Positions 43,537 to 54,840 are shown, numbered from the stretch's first letter. The stretch is 64,000 bases of DNA from Hexactinellida sp. DTS-2022 (GCA_028753945.1 JAPNXP010000018.1:3163643-3227642); one strand, 5' to 3'. Numbers and translations are program-made. Notes: generated from the letters alone by a model not told the origin.

Positions 43537-44779
43537 ATGATCAAGGCTTCTTTTTTTCTATCATTTACATTTACCTCTCAAAATCTTTGGAACAATCTCA
43601 TGTCACGCCGTAAAATAATTGATTACGATTTGGTTCTAAACGAAGTTTGCAATAATTTACCAACCCCGCCTGTTGTTACGCGAATGGTACTGGATTTTGA
43701 AAGGCTTTATGGGTTTCAATCTCCTCAATCTTTCCAGAAGTATGCTTAAAGGGATGAGTATTTCATTGGTTACAGGCAGTTTGGTGAAAAATACAAGAGA
43801 TCGAACTAGTGGTTGCCTACAGGTAAATACATATTTTCTGTGCAGATTTCTCATAATATATTGACACTTTATTGATCCATACTTATCATTTGGAGAACAT
43901 GATGCAACTCGTAGATATCTTAAACGATTGATGAGTCTGCCATATTTGCCAGCAGAACATATCGTGGAAATGCTCTGGAGATTGCGTCATAAGGCAGGAA
44001 CTGAATTAGTTGAATTAACAAACTATATGTATTATACATGGATTTCGAACAGTATTTGGCCCCCCTATTCTTGGAGTGTTTATAATCAACTAATAAGAAC
44101 TAATAACGATGTGGAAGGCTGGAACTCCAAGTTAAATAGAGCTACAACAAGGAACAGTTTTCAATTATATTTACTAGTAGAACTACTATTAAGAGAGGTA
44201 AGAAATACCATACAATATATACTTAACTATAAACGACTCTAGTTAACCAGACTATTCGGATAATCGTGAAATTTGCTACATCGAAATGGAGCATTCTGCT
44301 AGTCGGCGTGGCCGCACTGCCGTAGTATTGTAATATGGAGTAAGACACTACGTATAAGCAATTTAGATTGGGTTCAGGGAAAATATATTTATAACTGTCA
44401 TAAAGTTTGACCGTGTACCGTTTGTAAAAACGTCGTATACATGAGATATCCTCCCGGAAAACTAAAGGTCATTAAGCAACACTTCCCTCAACCTTAAAAT
44501 TACTACTACATTTACCTTTGGTTTAAATAACATGAGTAATCAATAATATTTTTAATTCAAATAGAATATTCAAAGGCAAAGATGGTCACCCTACAGGTCC
44601 GACTTGTACATGAATAAAAGTTAACTAGACGCCAAAGACGCCGTTTTCGTTGGACCCAAAACAGGATATTCAGTGCATGGGAAGACTATCGATTAACAAC
44701 GATGACGCTACGAGATTTTAAAAGATTGCTTGATAGATGTGCCCAACTAGATGGACCCACTGAATATCTCAACACATAA
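43537..44779 (+). pseudogene. MULE transposase C-terminal region, spliced gene fragment
   Basis: 43537-43749 ends VVTRMVLDFE, the MULE DFE motif. 43928-44197 reads LPYLPAEHIVEMLW, SIWPPYSWSVYNQLIRTNND, VEGWNSKLNRA and LLVELLLRE, then donor GTAAGA at 44198. An acceptor aaaag at 44620 starts 44621-44779, RRQRRRFRWTQNRIFSAWED to a stop, the usual basic C-terminal tail. Between 43750 and 43928 the frame is broken. Not the same copy as the MULE at 6.5-9.5 kb and on the opposite strand. N-terminal half and TIRs not found. Confidence 0.8.
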
Positions 44780-44904
44780 TTTATATTTACGTAGATTATA
44801 AACCACACTTACACAGATGTGCTCAACTACTCATCTAATAAGATATCATAATATTTGATAAATATCTTATTGTTTCTCATCATTATATAAAAACGATCTC
44901 ATTA

Positions 44905-45201
44905 TCTATATTATTAAGAGAGCTTGGTCCGTCCGTCCGTCCGCCCCTGTAACTCTTTGCTACATTACCCGATCCTGACGAAATAAATATCACTCGAAAG
45001 CTCTCCCAAGGGAGACCTCGGGAAATATACGGGGTTCCACAAAAAGGTGTTAGTTCCATAATTACACAGCATTTTGTTTTTTGTACTAATATGCATGTAT
45101 ATGCCTATTGTTAAAGGTCTAATCCTATTGGTTACTGCTAACTAGGATATTACCTATTTATGCCGACTAATTCGTCGCAAGGCAACGGGTCACTTGGCTA
45201 G
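44905..45201 (+). mobile_element. 297 bp non-autonomous Helitron
   Basis: Starts tctatattattaagagagct with a gtccgtccgtccgtcc run. Ends ggtcacttggctag with a T following, after a short hairpin region cgtcgcaaggcaacg. Host junctions A|TC...CTAG|T fit Helitron insertion between A and T. Different family from the copy at 47.3 kb. Confidence 0.8.
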
Positions 45202-45224
45202 TTTAATATTAACATAAAGTTATG

Positions 45225-45510
45225 AATTAATCAAATTGGGAATAAGTTGATGAACAAGGTTGTTATAGAATAGGTACGCGTAAGAGTTGTCCAAAATTAC
45301 TGCAACGAGTTGACCCAAAATATATATATATATAGGAGTTGCCAGAAATAAGAGGTACGAGATGACCCAAAAAATAGATACAAGTTTAACAAAAAAATTG
45401 GTATGAGTTGACCAAAAATAAAGACCATTAGCGCCTAAAATAGGCACAAGTTGACCGAAAAAATAGGTACAAGTTGACCAAATAATTATGGTCGAGTTGA
45501 AATAGGTACG
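45225..45510. repeat. Degenerate minisatellite, aaataggtacgagttgaccc
   Basis: About a dozen imperfect copies of a roughly 20-24 bp unit (ataggtac(g/a)agttgac) with variable length. Flanked at 45515-45545 by a string (cctactctatatatggcctg) that appears inverted at 48065-48095. Confidence 0.75.
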
Positions 45511-45902
45511 AGCATAGCCTACTCTATATATGGCCTGACAGTAGATATACCAGGGAAGGGATGCACAAGAAGATGGGAAATTTTAATTTTTTAATGTTTT
45601 CTATATTGAACTACTAAGTTCTTTATACGTCTCGAGGTCGTAAACATAACTCAGCCCTGCTAGCCCGTAATTAGTAATAGCCATAATGAGAAGGGTGATT
45701 GGATTTTCATAATTTAATAGTAATAATAAACACAAACAGTACAATTTCTATTATATATATACAGTAAATACTACACAATTATTTGCTTTCTTTCCACTCT
45801 CTTCTTTCTCTCTCTGGCTCTAGCAGTGACACACAACACACTTAGAAATAAGAATAAACAGAGTAATACAAATCATGGTAAATACTAATAATAGACACAA
45901 AA
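45511..45902. other. Non-coding AT-rich spacer
   Basis: No gene recognised. Contains a short ctctcttctttctctctctg pyrimidine tract at about 45800. It may include the 3' untranslated or TIR side of the P-type element that follows. Confidence 0.4.
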
Positions 45903-47335
45903 TTAAGAGAATTTCTTTTTACGCTTTTCTATACTTTTTGGAAGAACCAGCGAGTTATAATTCTTAACTTTGTTTGCAAGAAAGCAATTCGCTGCGGTAA
46001 AGACGAGCTTCGATAAGATATTCCAACTAAACACACCACAGCTAATACAAGTAGAATTCCAAATACTTCGATCACGATCATCACTATCTTCCAAATATAC
46101 AGCAACGTGAGCTCAACAAGTATATTTCTAGAAGTTCCACTAACAAGCTTCGCCAACAGCTCTTTATTGTTTTCGATGGCACTAAAGGTCTTCCATAAAA
46201 CAAGTATGGGATTAAAAACTGGCTCAGAAGGATATTTAAATCCGCCACGGTCCGTTAGCTGCAAAAGTTTACACTGAGTCCAGATCTAAATCAAGGAGAA
46301 ATTATTCATCAACTGTTAGCATATGTAGACAGACATGACACGGTTTTGTTAGTTTCAGGTACTGATGGATAGAATAGCCTGCAATAAAGGCTAATGACTG
46401 AAGCAACAGTGAACCACAATCAACTGTTGATAGATTCTTAATTTCATCAAGAAATGGCTCCAAATTTAACTCACCATCAGTAGTGGAATAAGCTATACGG
46501 AGAAGAAAATGACTTAACAAATGACTGAATAGATTGAAAGGAAGTGTCTTGTTGGTCAGTAAATATGTTTGATTATGCTAGAAAGTTTAAGTCGAAGCTC
46601 GGTTCAATGATTTGAAGATAGATGTGATAATTAGAACCCGACATGGCGACATCATACAGTATAGACCGATTTTAAAGCAAGTTTCTGTAAAACAGATTCA
46701 ATTTCTCTGATGTCACTAATTGCAGCAATGGGAACGGATATACTGCATTAAAATAGGCTGAGGTGGATAAATAAGCATTGATTTCAAGGTACAAATATAC
46801 GGAGATATTTTTTTCAGCCCGAGAACAAACGTTATGTTACTCTCACTACGGAACCACACCAACCAACTATTAGGTAAAGAAATCAAGGTTAACTTATCTT
46901 TCAAGTCCTGTAGAGAGTTGACCACAAACTTCTCTTTCTCTTGACTCTCGGATCTCAAGCGCAGTTGTAGTGTTTGGTTCATCAAGGCTTCCTCTTTTGC
47001 ATCGTATGACAAGCAATTCCGTTTGTTAGGTTAGGATGAGTAATATGCTGGGGGCAGCAAACTTGGTACAGCGTCTTCAGCTTTGGCTTCGCCCGCGGTA
47101 ATTCAGTAAAAGTATCATCTCATATTGGAACTTTGAAAGTGTAGTCTATGTTTTCTTTCTGAAAATGGTTGATACATACATAGACCACCTTCAGGTCACC
47201 GATATCCTCGCGACGAAGAGCGCATGGCCAGGCATTATTCAGGGTTGGTGTACTTTGAGACATCTTGAAAACAGCAACATGGTCATCCGGGTTGTAGTTG
47301 CTCTTGCATCCGGGGACAGAACATGAGTTAGGCAT
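45903..47335 (-). pseudogene. P-type (THAP) transposase, copy B, internally deleted
   Basis: The gene starts at 47335 with a THAP zinc finger: MPNSCSVPGCKSNY, W36, VVYVCINHF, giving C5-x4-C10 ... C54-x2-H57, the C2CH pattern. After a stop, reading continues with ELPRAKPKLK. 46716-47012 has a charged linker (LRLRSESQEKEKFVVNSLQD) and LISLPNSWLVWFRSESN. 46302-46520 carries LQSLAFIAGYSIHQYLKLTK, 45929-46264 DRGGFKYPSEPVFNPILVLW, and 45903-46094 the tail NCFLANKVKNYNSLVLP. These C-terminal blocks match copy A at 10.2-11.7 kb. The catalytic middle is largely missing. Confidence 0.82.
47120..47335 (-). CDS. THAP domain exon of P-type element copy B
   Basis: A 71-residue open frame with a complete THAP C2CH module: C5, C10, C54, H57, invariant W36, and F58 after the His. 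In P-type transposases this module binds the element ends. It ends in a stop right after the domain, so alone it could still encode a stand-alone THAP protein, though decay elsewhere suggests it is just a remnant. Confidence 0.7.
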   Translation of the reverse strand: MPNSCSVPGCKSNYNPDDHVAVFKMSQSTPTLNNAWPCALRREDIGDLKVVYVCINHFQKENIDYTFKVPI

Positions 47336-47348
47336 GAATAGAAGCTAA

Positions 47349-47851
47349 TCTATACCATTAAAACACAAGCTTGGGTGGGTGGGTATATATATATTTGTTT
47401 GTATGTTCCGAGTTGATTGAAGAAAGTGGACGGTTTCTAAATCTGATTTTTGGCATATAGGGGTAACTTTTGGCACCCGCCAACAAGTTGAGGTTTCCAC
47501 TCCAAATTTCTCACACCTCGACAAGTTATGACGTCTTTGTCACATTTCGAGAACCCGGAAAATTCACTTAATCGCACAGAATTCGCGCCCTCTAAGAGAT
47601 AAAAATCTGAAAATTTAATAGAACATGGACATTAATGATGCGGACACGTTGGTCACACCAGATTGCCAATATGCTTACTCATTATCGCATGATGACGTAA
47701 TCACTAAAATTTCATTGTTAAATTTGACATTTTAGGCCTATTTACGCTTTATAATCAATATTAGGAGTATATAGACCACACACCAACCGCGAAGCGGTTG
47801 GTATGTCGTTGTGTTCTGCCGCGAAGCGACCTAGCAAGCGAAGCGCGCTAG
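47349..47851 (+). mobile_element. Complete non-autonomous Helitron
   Basis: 503 bp, 5' tctataccattaaaacacaa, 3' gcaagcgaagcgcgctag with T following and A preceding. The hairpin-forming gcgaagcg / cgcttcgc strings lie just before the end, as usual for Helitrons. The interior shares ttggcatataggggtaactt and catgatgacgtaatcactaa with the fragments at 42.7-43.5 kb. No Rep/Hel coding. Confidence 0.85.
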
Positions 47852-48515
47852 TATTAATTAAATACCAAAGCGAAATTAAAAGGATGAGATTTACGTCAAT
47901 AGAAGAGTTTGTAATAAAATCTGATCAATAGTATTATATATTTCAAGAATTTTTCTAATTAATGTGGTTGATTATGATTATTATTTTTGAAATTAAATAT
48001 TGTGGTTGGATAAATATTACCATCTTCTCCTTTATCCTTGGTCCACATTTTCTAGGTTACTGTCAGGCCATATATAGAGTAGGCTTGGTACGAGTTGACT
48101 GGCTCCTATCTAAAACTGAAGTATGTCAACTATAAAGTTTTTACTAGAAGAAGAAACTAAAATATAATACTGCACAATAGTTCTCAAGTTTTATAAATTG
48201 TTGCAACAATATGCTAACTGATAAGTTAATTGAAAAAGAACAGGATAAAAGGCTAGAAGAATTACATAATAAAACAAATCATAATGAAATAGAGGATATT
48301 CGTAAGTAGCTTCTGTATGTGATGGAATATCAGAGTATTCGCAAATCAATTCACAAAATTTCTTAATAATTTAGTGGGCTAATCTAATAGATTGAGAATA
48401 TATTCAGATGAGTATAACAGCGTCTCCATTAGTTATATACCATTGCATTAAAATTTAACATCTAAATCTCTAATAATAGATTTAAATTATTGGTAATATC
48501 GTACAAGAAGTCAAT
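47852..48515. other. Region 3' of PEX1; one weak small ORF
   Basis: 48211-48309 on the plus strand reads MLTDKLIEKEQDKRLEELHN, a hydrophilic helical peptide with in-frame gtaagt before its stop, so a small first exon is conceivable but unsupported. 48030-48110 contains the dispersed ttggtccacattttctaggt repeat. Otherwise AT-rich and featureless. Confidence 0.3.
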
Positions 48516-51500
48516 TTATGCGCATGTAACTTTAAAGGCCATACTTTTGCTGTTACGATCTGGTATTCGAAAAAAATGATAATTTAGCTCATAGTTTTTT
48601 ATGTCATGTTTGGATAATGATGGTACCGTTATCCTGATAGCTTCCATCAAATCTTTATTGGAAATAAATTTGCAATTGTCGAAACAATCTCTTAGTTTAA
48701 ATTCGTTCAAATTAGTTAGAATAGCTTTGATATCAGCACGAGTAAAGCCTATTGTTTGTTCAACAAATACAGCGGATTCTTCACCAAGGGATAAATTAAA
48801 ACCAATTCCTTCAACTAATGACTCTATAATTTGCAATCTTTCTTTATCATTAGGCAGAGTACACTCAATGTGCATGCCAAGCCTTCCTTCTCTAAGGAGA
48901 GCAGGATCAATTAACTCAGGATGACATGTGGTCACAATGATGCTGATACCTTCAATTTCTCGAACACCATCCAATTCTGTAAGAAGTTGATTAACTACAC
49001 GATCGAGAACACCTGTGCGCTCACTACCCCTACGTCGAGCGATAGAATCAAATTCGTCAAAAAAGATTAGACATGGAGTTGTATTTTTTGCTGAGGAAAA
49101 TATATTTCTTATTCTTTCCTCGCTAGCACCTACATATTTTTCTAATATTTCAGGTCCTCGTATTTTAATAACATTGATATTATTTTCATTAATTAACGAC
49201 TCAACCAAAAACGTCTTCCCTGTGCCAGGCATACCATACAATAGAACACCAAGTTTAATTCTTAGCGGTAGCATACTAATTAACCTTGGTAATTTTAATT
49301 GTAAATTTATTATCTCATAAATTTGGCTATTAATTTTGTTAATTGCTATTTTTCTATCAGTTAATCCCATTTCAGGGGCCCCAAAACTAAGCAAGATGTA
49401 ATCAGAGAATCCTTTTGACAATAACTTGTCATTTATCAAACAATCACCATCTAATATTGAGTTTTGGATCGATTTTTTTATTAGAGGCAAGAAATCACAA
49501 GGTGTTATAGTTGGAAAATTTGTAACCAACAAAGTACTATTAATTTCTCCTAAAACATCTGAATGCATGTGTATATAGGTTTCCAAAATTTCAGATTTGT
49601 CCTGATCATTAGGACGACAAATTATTAAAGTATGCTGAAAAATATGTCTGCTTTTGTGATAAACCATTGAATTATGAAGATTCTCACTAAACGTTGACGT
49701 AGCTAGAAAAATAAATTTCCTCCTCCAACTTCTCTTTCTATTAATTTCATAGAAGATGTACTGACATATAGAATCGTTAGTTTCACTTTCTAACTTCATT
49801 CTACTAGGCTCTGGAACCAAATGGTCAAAATTGTATACGACAGCAATTGAACTTCTTTCTTGATTAAATAAATCTAACAAAGACCTTTTTATTACACCAA
49901 ATTTCTTCCCCTTCAAGAGGAATCCATCAACACTATTTATAATTAAAGTGGAATCAATTGTTCTCACAAAATCCAAAATGTACTTAACAAAAGACTTTCT
50001 GCCAATCTGAGGAGTATTAGTATCAGAAGTCACAAGAAGAGTAAGATGGTTCCCCCATTGGTTAAATGGTGATAAGAATGAATCTATTATTCTATTCGCT
50101 TTAGTTTTAAGTTCATTATATGCAAAGAAATATTTCTCCTCATGAGATTTACTTTGTTCACGTGATTTATTAGAGATAACATCATGTATTTCAGCAGAAG
50201 TAGTAACATGAATGGGTATATGATCCAAAATAGATGCGTTTAAAGCACAGTAGGATTGCGAATGGAAATAACTAATACACTCTAATTTCAATCTTATCCA
50301 AAATTCAATATTATCCCTTTGTAAAAGGAAAGACTGGTTACATAAAACTGGAAGTGGTGAGTCACTTGACAAAGAACAAACAAACTCTTTAAAAGTAGAG
50401 ATTACAGCCAATTCGCCAAAACTGACGTTAATCTTTTGAGATATTTGAAGTGTAACTTTACAAATTTTCGAATGCTGTAGAGAACTGGGAGAAATTAGAA
50501 AACATAAGCTTTCTGAAATATTTTCACCAAGAAAGGACAGCTTAGACAACTCAACATCAAGTGGCACGGATTTAGAAACTAATCTAGTAGGGAAACTGTT
50601 ATTTCTCGGATTTATACATTCTAATGATGTTGTAATTAGTAGAGCTTCAACAAAAACAGGAAATTGTGAATTCAATAGTATTGTTTGACATAAATTATGT
50701 GGTAGAACAATAGGAATATTGTTGATATATAAACTATACCCATCTGTTCTAAATTGAGACAAATTTAGGAGGCAACCAGATTCATTTTGGCATTTGAATA
50801 GAATAATTAAAAAAGATACTTTTCTCACTTCATTTTCGAGTGAATCATCGTAATAACTTGTAAGTATTCTTTCATTCGTTAAATGATAAGATAGTCCCTG
50901 AATTGAATATCTAACATAATCAACAAATCTTTCAAAAAGTTCACTTGGAACAAAATCATCAAATACGTCATATTGTCTAAATGGCAAAATAGATTCGTGT
51001 TTTACAATAAATTTATCGAATTGAATAGAATTATAAAATAAATTCAATTCAGAATTAGGTTGTAATATAACATGATCTGAAAATGGGTACACATCCAATA
51101 CACGTAAGTATACACATATATTTGAATGCACCCAAAAGGGCATCGTTAATCCCTTATTTAGAATACGTTGCTGAACTAATAGCATATTAGAAAGTCTATG
51201 TGTTTCTGGATCTAAAATTTTCCAATCTTCGATTCTGTTCGGCGTTATAAAAATTCTAATACAATCAGGAAAATATACATTTGGAAAGCTAACGTAGAGG
51301 TTTGATTCCTGTACCAAACCTAAGTGAGTGGAAAAATTAAAATCTAATCGACAAATATCATGAGGGATTATTCGAAATGTAACCCATAAGTAAGCTTTTC
51401 CCTTAGACCATTCAACTAATGCCACATGTTTAAAAGAATAATATTCAAGTTGTTGGGATAATTCAATGAAACAGTGCTTCAAATTGTAAAATGTTGGAGT

Positions 51501-51527
51501 TACGAGGAAAGAAGTCATCAAATGCAA
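48516..51527 (-). CDS. PEX1: Peroxisome biogenesis AAA-ATPase PEX1, single exon
   Basis: A 1003-residue intronless frame. PEX1 and PEX6 form the peroxisomal AAA motor that pulls ubiquitinated PEX5 receptor from the membrane for reuse. The N-terminal domain has the PEX1-type barrel sequence (FIELSQQLEYYSFKHVALVE; residues 91-125 RIFITPNRIEDWKILDPETH). The second AAA domain is intact: Walker A GMPGTGKT (765-772), EKYVGASEERIRNIF, Walker B LIFFDEFDSIA (820-830), VVNQLLTELDGV (844-855), LIDPALLREGR (872-882). VVNQLLTELDGV and FDEF point to PEX1 rather than p97, NVL or PEX6. The first AAA domain (about 490-640) is degenerate: SDTNTPQIGRKSF replaces Walker A, and VVYNFDHL is at the Walker B place. 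Human PEX1 is longer (about 1280 aa), yeast similar. Met4 is an alternative start. Confidence 0.93.
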   Translation of the reverse strand: MHLMTSFLVTPTFYNLKHCFIELSQQLEYYSFKHVALVEWSKGKAYLWVTFRIIPHDICRLDFNFSTHLGLVQESNLYVSFPNVYFPDCIRIFITPNRIEDWKILDPETHRLSNMLLVQQRILNKGLTMPFWVHSNICVYLRVLDVYPFSDHVILQPNSELNLFYNSIQFDKFIVKHESILPFRQYDVFDDFVPSELFERFVDYVRYSIQGLSYHLTNERILTSYYDDSLENEVRKVSFLIILFKCQNESGCLLNLSQFRTDGYSLYINNIPIVLPHNLCQTILLNSQFPVFVEALLITTSLECINPRNNSFPTRLVSKSVPLDVELSKLSFLGENISESLCFLISPSSLQHSKICKVTLQISQKINVSFGELAVISTFKEFVCSLSSDSPLPVLCNQSFLLQRDNIEFWIRLKLECISYFHSQSYCALNASILDHIPIHVTTSAEIHDVISNKSREQSKSHEEKYFFAYNELKTKANRIIDSFLSPFNQWGNHLTLLVTSDTNTPQIGRKSFVKYILDFVRTIDSTLIINSVDGFLLKGKKFGVIKRSLLDLFNQERSSIAVVYNFDHLVPEPSRMKLESETNDSICQYIFYEINRKRSWRRKFIFLATSTFSENLHNSMVYHKSRHIFQHTLIICRPNDQDKSEILETYIHMHSDVLGEINSTLLVTNFPTITPCDFLPLIKKSIQNSILDGDCLINDKLLSKGFSDYILLSFGAPEMGLTDRKIAINKINSQIYEIINLQLKLPRLISMLPLRIKLGVLLYGMPGTGKTFLVESLINENNINVIKIRGPEILEKYVGASEERIRNIFSSAKNTTPCLIFFDEFDSIARRRGSERTGVLDRVVNQLLTELDGVREIEGISIIVTTCHPELIDPALLREGRLGMHIECTLPNDKERLQIIESLVEGIGFNLSLGEESAVFVEQTIGFTRADIKAILTNLNEFKLRDCFDNCKFISNKDLMEAIRITVPSLSKHDIKNYELNYHFFRIPDRNSKSMAFKVTCA

Positions 51528-52091
51528 GAGAAACCTTCAGAAAACAAAGATTAATCTAGTTATAGTCGGGTAAAATACAGTGATTCTACAAATTCAAATT
51601 ATGCATTTAATTTATTAATACATATCAACAATAACTACATAGGATGTTTTTATATCTAGGACGAATTATATTGTAGTTTCAACAGCTATAGTTACACCTG
51701 TTTAGCTCCTAAAATGTAGATTAATTATACAACATACGTAACTATATTTTCATGTAATTACTTAATTAATGTCCCAAGTGCCCACCGATTTGTCAGAAAC
51801 AAATAAATGTATAATAATTAAGTAAGCATTAAAATTAATTAGTTGACACATTGGCTTTGCTTCCAAATAGCAACAAACTGAACTGGATCAAATATGTGAT
51901 TTACAACCCACAAGTTTTAATTATTTATTATGAGTGATGTTTTGAGGAGGATAAGCCCGCGAAGCGGCCGTTTATTGTGTTGCGTAGTGTCTGACACGAA
52001 CAAACAAAGGTCGCGAAGCAATCTGTGAGAGGAGATAAGGACAAATGACGACATGGACAAATGACTACGGACAAATAGGTACACATACATA
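51528..52091. other. Upstream region of PEX1
   Basis: Presumed promoter side of PEX1; no specific element identified. From 51930 a repeat rich in gcccgcgaagcggcc and gacaaatgac(g/t)acatgg strings begins; the gacaaatg(a/g)ctac string recurs at 53475-53500. Confidence 0.4.
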
Positions 52092-52648
52092 CACTAACCA
52101 GCCAAAAGTATTCCAATAATATCAATTTTAATGCAGTCACAATATTAGTCATAACTTATTATCGGCTGTTTAAACTACTCTGAAACGACTATAAATATAT
52201 TACTATGGTTATAAATTACAAAATATTGTGATTTTAAGTAATTTTATCCATTATCCATGAAGTGGCAAAAGTGTCTGCCACATGCCACTTGTGGTACAAG
52301 TGGCATAAATGGGAATGTGGCTGTATCTCAGTAATTATAATGCTAATTAATTTAAATTATGCACCTAGAGTAATTCGACGATGTGGAATTCAAATCTGCA
52401 ATCAGAATTTGTATATTTTCATTGCATCTTAGTGATCAGAAATTATATATTTGATTAGCTAATTATATAATTAATTAGTTCAACACCTTCATAAAAATGT
52501 AAATTCAAAGATTTTCCTAATATATTATATTTTTTACATATCGTTTTATGTAAATAGACATGTTGGAGCATCCACCAGAGTTATTATGCTGCTGCCTGAA
52601 TGCATGAATATAAATTATTGCTATTCAAATACTTTTGGCCGGTTAGTG
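52092..52648. mobile_element. Mariner-type MITE, copy B
   Basis: 557 bp between TA dinucleotides. TIRs cactaaccagccaaaagtat and cactaaccggccaaaagtat, nearly perfect. Internal landmark gccacatgccacttgtggta, inverted relative to copy A. The best-preserved copy in the window. Confidence 0.9.
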
Positions 52649-52800
52649 TATATATTATGTCAAATCAAACATTAATTATTCTATTATCTAATGATCAAGG
52701 TGTCTCCTTAACGAACGTTAATTTAAGTTGAAATTCCTGGGCACTAAAGTTAGTACGAGCCCTTCGGTCTCGGTAGCTTCGTGACGGATCACTCTCACAG

Positions 52801-53443
52801 GTATAGGCGCCGAAACTCTCCAGCGCCAGGGGGGTGTGTAACTTTACATTTAAATGAAAAAGGTCGAAAAAACGATTCCTATGGTGCATGGACGCTTTGA
52901 CAAGTATGAGGTATTAGTTGAGGGGGGCGCGGAGCGAGTGTTGCGAGCGACCTTTTGGGGGTTCTGGGGGCAAGCCCCCCAGAAAAAAATGGACTGTTAG
53001 ATACCCAGATATCGATTTGTTTTGAATGAATTATACGTATAATTTACTGTCTTAAATTATATTGAACATTGTATTTTTTATCCAGAGGGCACGGAAACAC
53101 CCGCACCAATAATGTTGCCCCCCTTCAATTTTTACTGGGGGGGGGGGGGGGGCGCACGCCCCCCAGCGCACCCCCTGTTTGCGCCACTGCTATGGTCGCT
53201 GAAAATCATTATGTTGGACTGGCATGATTGTATACATATTTAAATCATCCAATGTTATTTAGAAAAACTCCTTATGGAAATATAATTTTTCAATGGGTTT
53301 ACGCGTATGTTTTATACTTGTAACATTAAAGAATATGTCTAATATACCCTCCCTGACTGTTTCCTCGGGTTGGTGAAACCCTCCCTGACAAAAACCAGGG
53401 AGGGTGTAACCCCACCCCTGACCCCCCACTTTCGGCGCCTATG
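52801..53443. mobile_element. TIR element, ataggcgccgaaa family, with nested hAT
   Basis: Ends gtataggcgccgaaac and cataggcgccgaaagt, flanked by ctcacag on both sides (52794-52800, 53444-53450). Subterminal accagggagggtgtaacccc near the right is matched loosely by gccaggggggtgtgtaactt on the left. Contains the element at 52887-53189. Confidence 0.8.
52887..53189. mobile_element. Nested hAT-type MITE with G-tracts
   Basis: 303 bp. Duplication ctatggtg / ctatggtc (7 of 8). Ends catggacgct and cagtggcgca. Contains ggggggcgcggagcgag on the left and a run of 16 G (53138-53153) towards the right. Confidence 0.7.
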
Positions 53444-53450
53444 CTCACAG

Positions 53451-54840
53451 CCGGAGTCACAGGGGATACGGAAAAATGACTACAGACAAATGGCTACACT
53501 ACACAGTGGTTTATTGACAGGAAGTAGTGCAAAATTTCAATGTTCTCAAATCACACTAAACCATTTTTATCGTTTTAAGCATAAGCTAAAACGTATGGAA
53601 AGATAAATTTCAGTTAAAAATTCGAAAGGGTTTAGGAGATATAATGCATCAAATCATGACACAACAGAATCATTTTATTTTTGAATTTTGTGGTTTCATA
53701 ATCTTGCTTTAGATCATGCTCATATTCTCTGTAGGCTTCTTTCATTATGACCTAAGACTTTCAATACATATTATTGTACCTTAGATCATCCTAAAACAGT
53801 TGAGTTTCAAATATATATCACGTCAACTCTAAGTGTAGTGGATCATTACAAAATATGTTTCAACTAAAAGTCCAGACAGATATATACCTTTTTAGGAAGT
53901 GCCTAATTTTGTGGTGCCGTCAAGTGCCGTGTACCCAGACACGTTTTTATCTTATAATGACCTAATAAACTTCTGTTTTAACCACTTTCTAACCCCGCGA
54001 AAACCAAAATCTACTTGTCTATATACGGGGGCTTTGAAAATTCATATACCAAGATTTTAATTTTTCTTATCGAAATTTAATCTATTAGTAAACTACAATG
54101 AATAATTTAGAAGTATACGGGTTGCAGAATCTATACAGGTTGCTGTAATGGAATAGAAAACGCAAGGATGATCAAATGCCAAAATTGGATCAAGAAAAAC
54201 TGGTCGAATCGTTTATGTTAATAAAACTGGTTATTTAACAGGCCTAGGATTTCGAATTACATTATCAAGTTAATTTATATCTACACCTGACCATGCATTT
54301 ATTTAGAGTTGCACATAAATTAATTAGCTCTAGTTATTTGAAAATACAAATTTGGAAAATATTTGTGGAAACTATGGGAGTCTAAAAAAATACTATGACG
54401 TCATAACTTAAAAATAAGAAGCCGTACTAATTTTCTGAGTCCATAAATTGATTCACAGGTATCGATAACTTATTGGTATATAATACATTTGATAGGTCTA
54501 TATGACCTGGAAATACCTAATTCCTGTGAATGGTCCAAATAAACCACTGTGCACTAATAGTAGATAAGTCACAATATCAGTCTGTTGATAACGTTTTAAT
54601 AAATTGATTATAGAATAGTATGAATTACATGATAGATACGTCTAAATGGAAATAATCTAAAAACGTGAATAACTTACTAAGCTAACTAAGTGTAAATCTA
54701 TGAGCAACTCGTTTCAAAAATTCCATAAGGTATCGATGGAACTATTCTAAACAAGTGTGGATAATGTTTTTCATTGGAGGAATTTTTGTACGTTCCGTTG
54801 GCATTTCCCCTGATAAAAACTTTGCTTGTTTTATTTATAC
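53451..54840. other. Non-coding stretch, no gene supported
   Basis: AT-rich with no domain, TIR pair or tandem repeat that I could identify. It may contain the decayed 3' part of the MULE fragment that follows on the minus strand. Confidence 0.4.

Noticed and set aside
48601..49320. Plus-strand ORFs at 48601-48924 and 49015-49320
   Set aside because: Antisense shadows of the PEX1 second AAA domain; composition follows the opposite strand.
48516..51527. Assignment as p97/CDC48, NVL or PEX6
   Set aside because: The N-terminal RIFITPNRIEDW block and the FDEFDSIA and DRVVNQLLTELDGV motifs fit PEX1. p97 has two intact ATPase domains and a different N domain.
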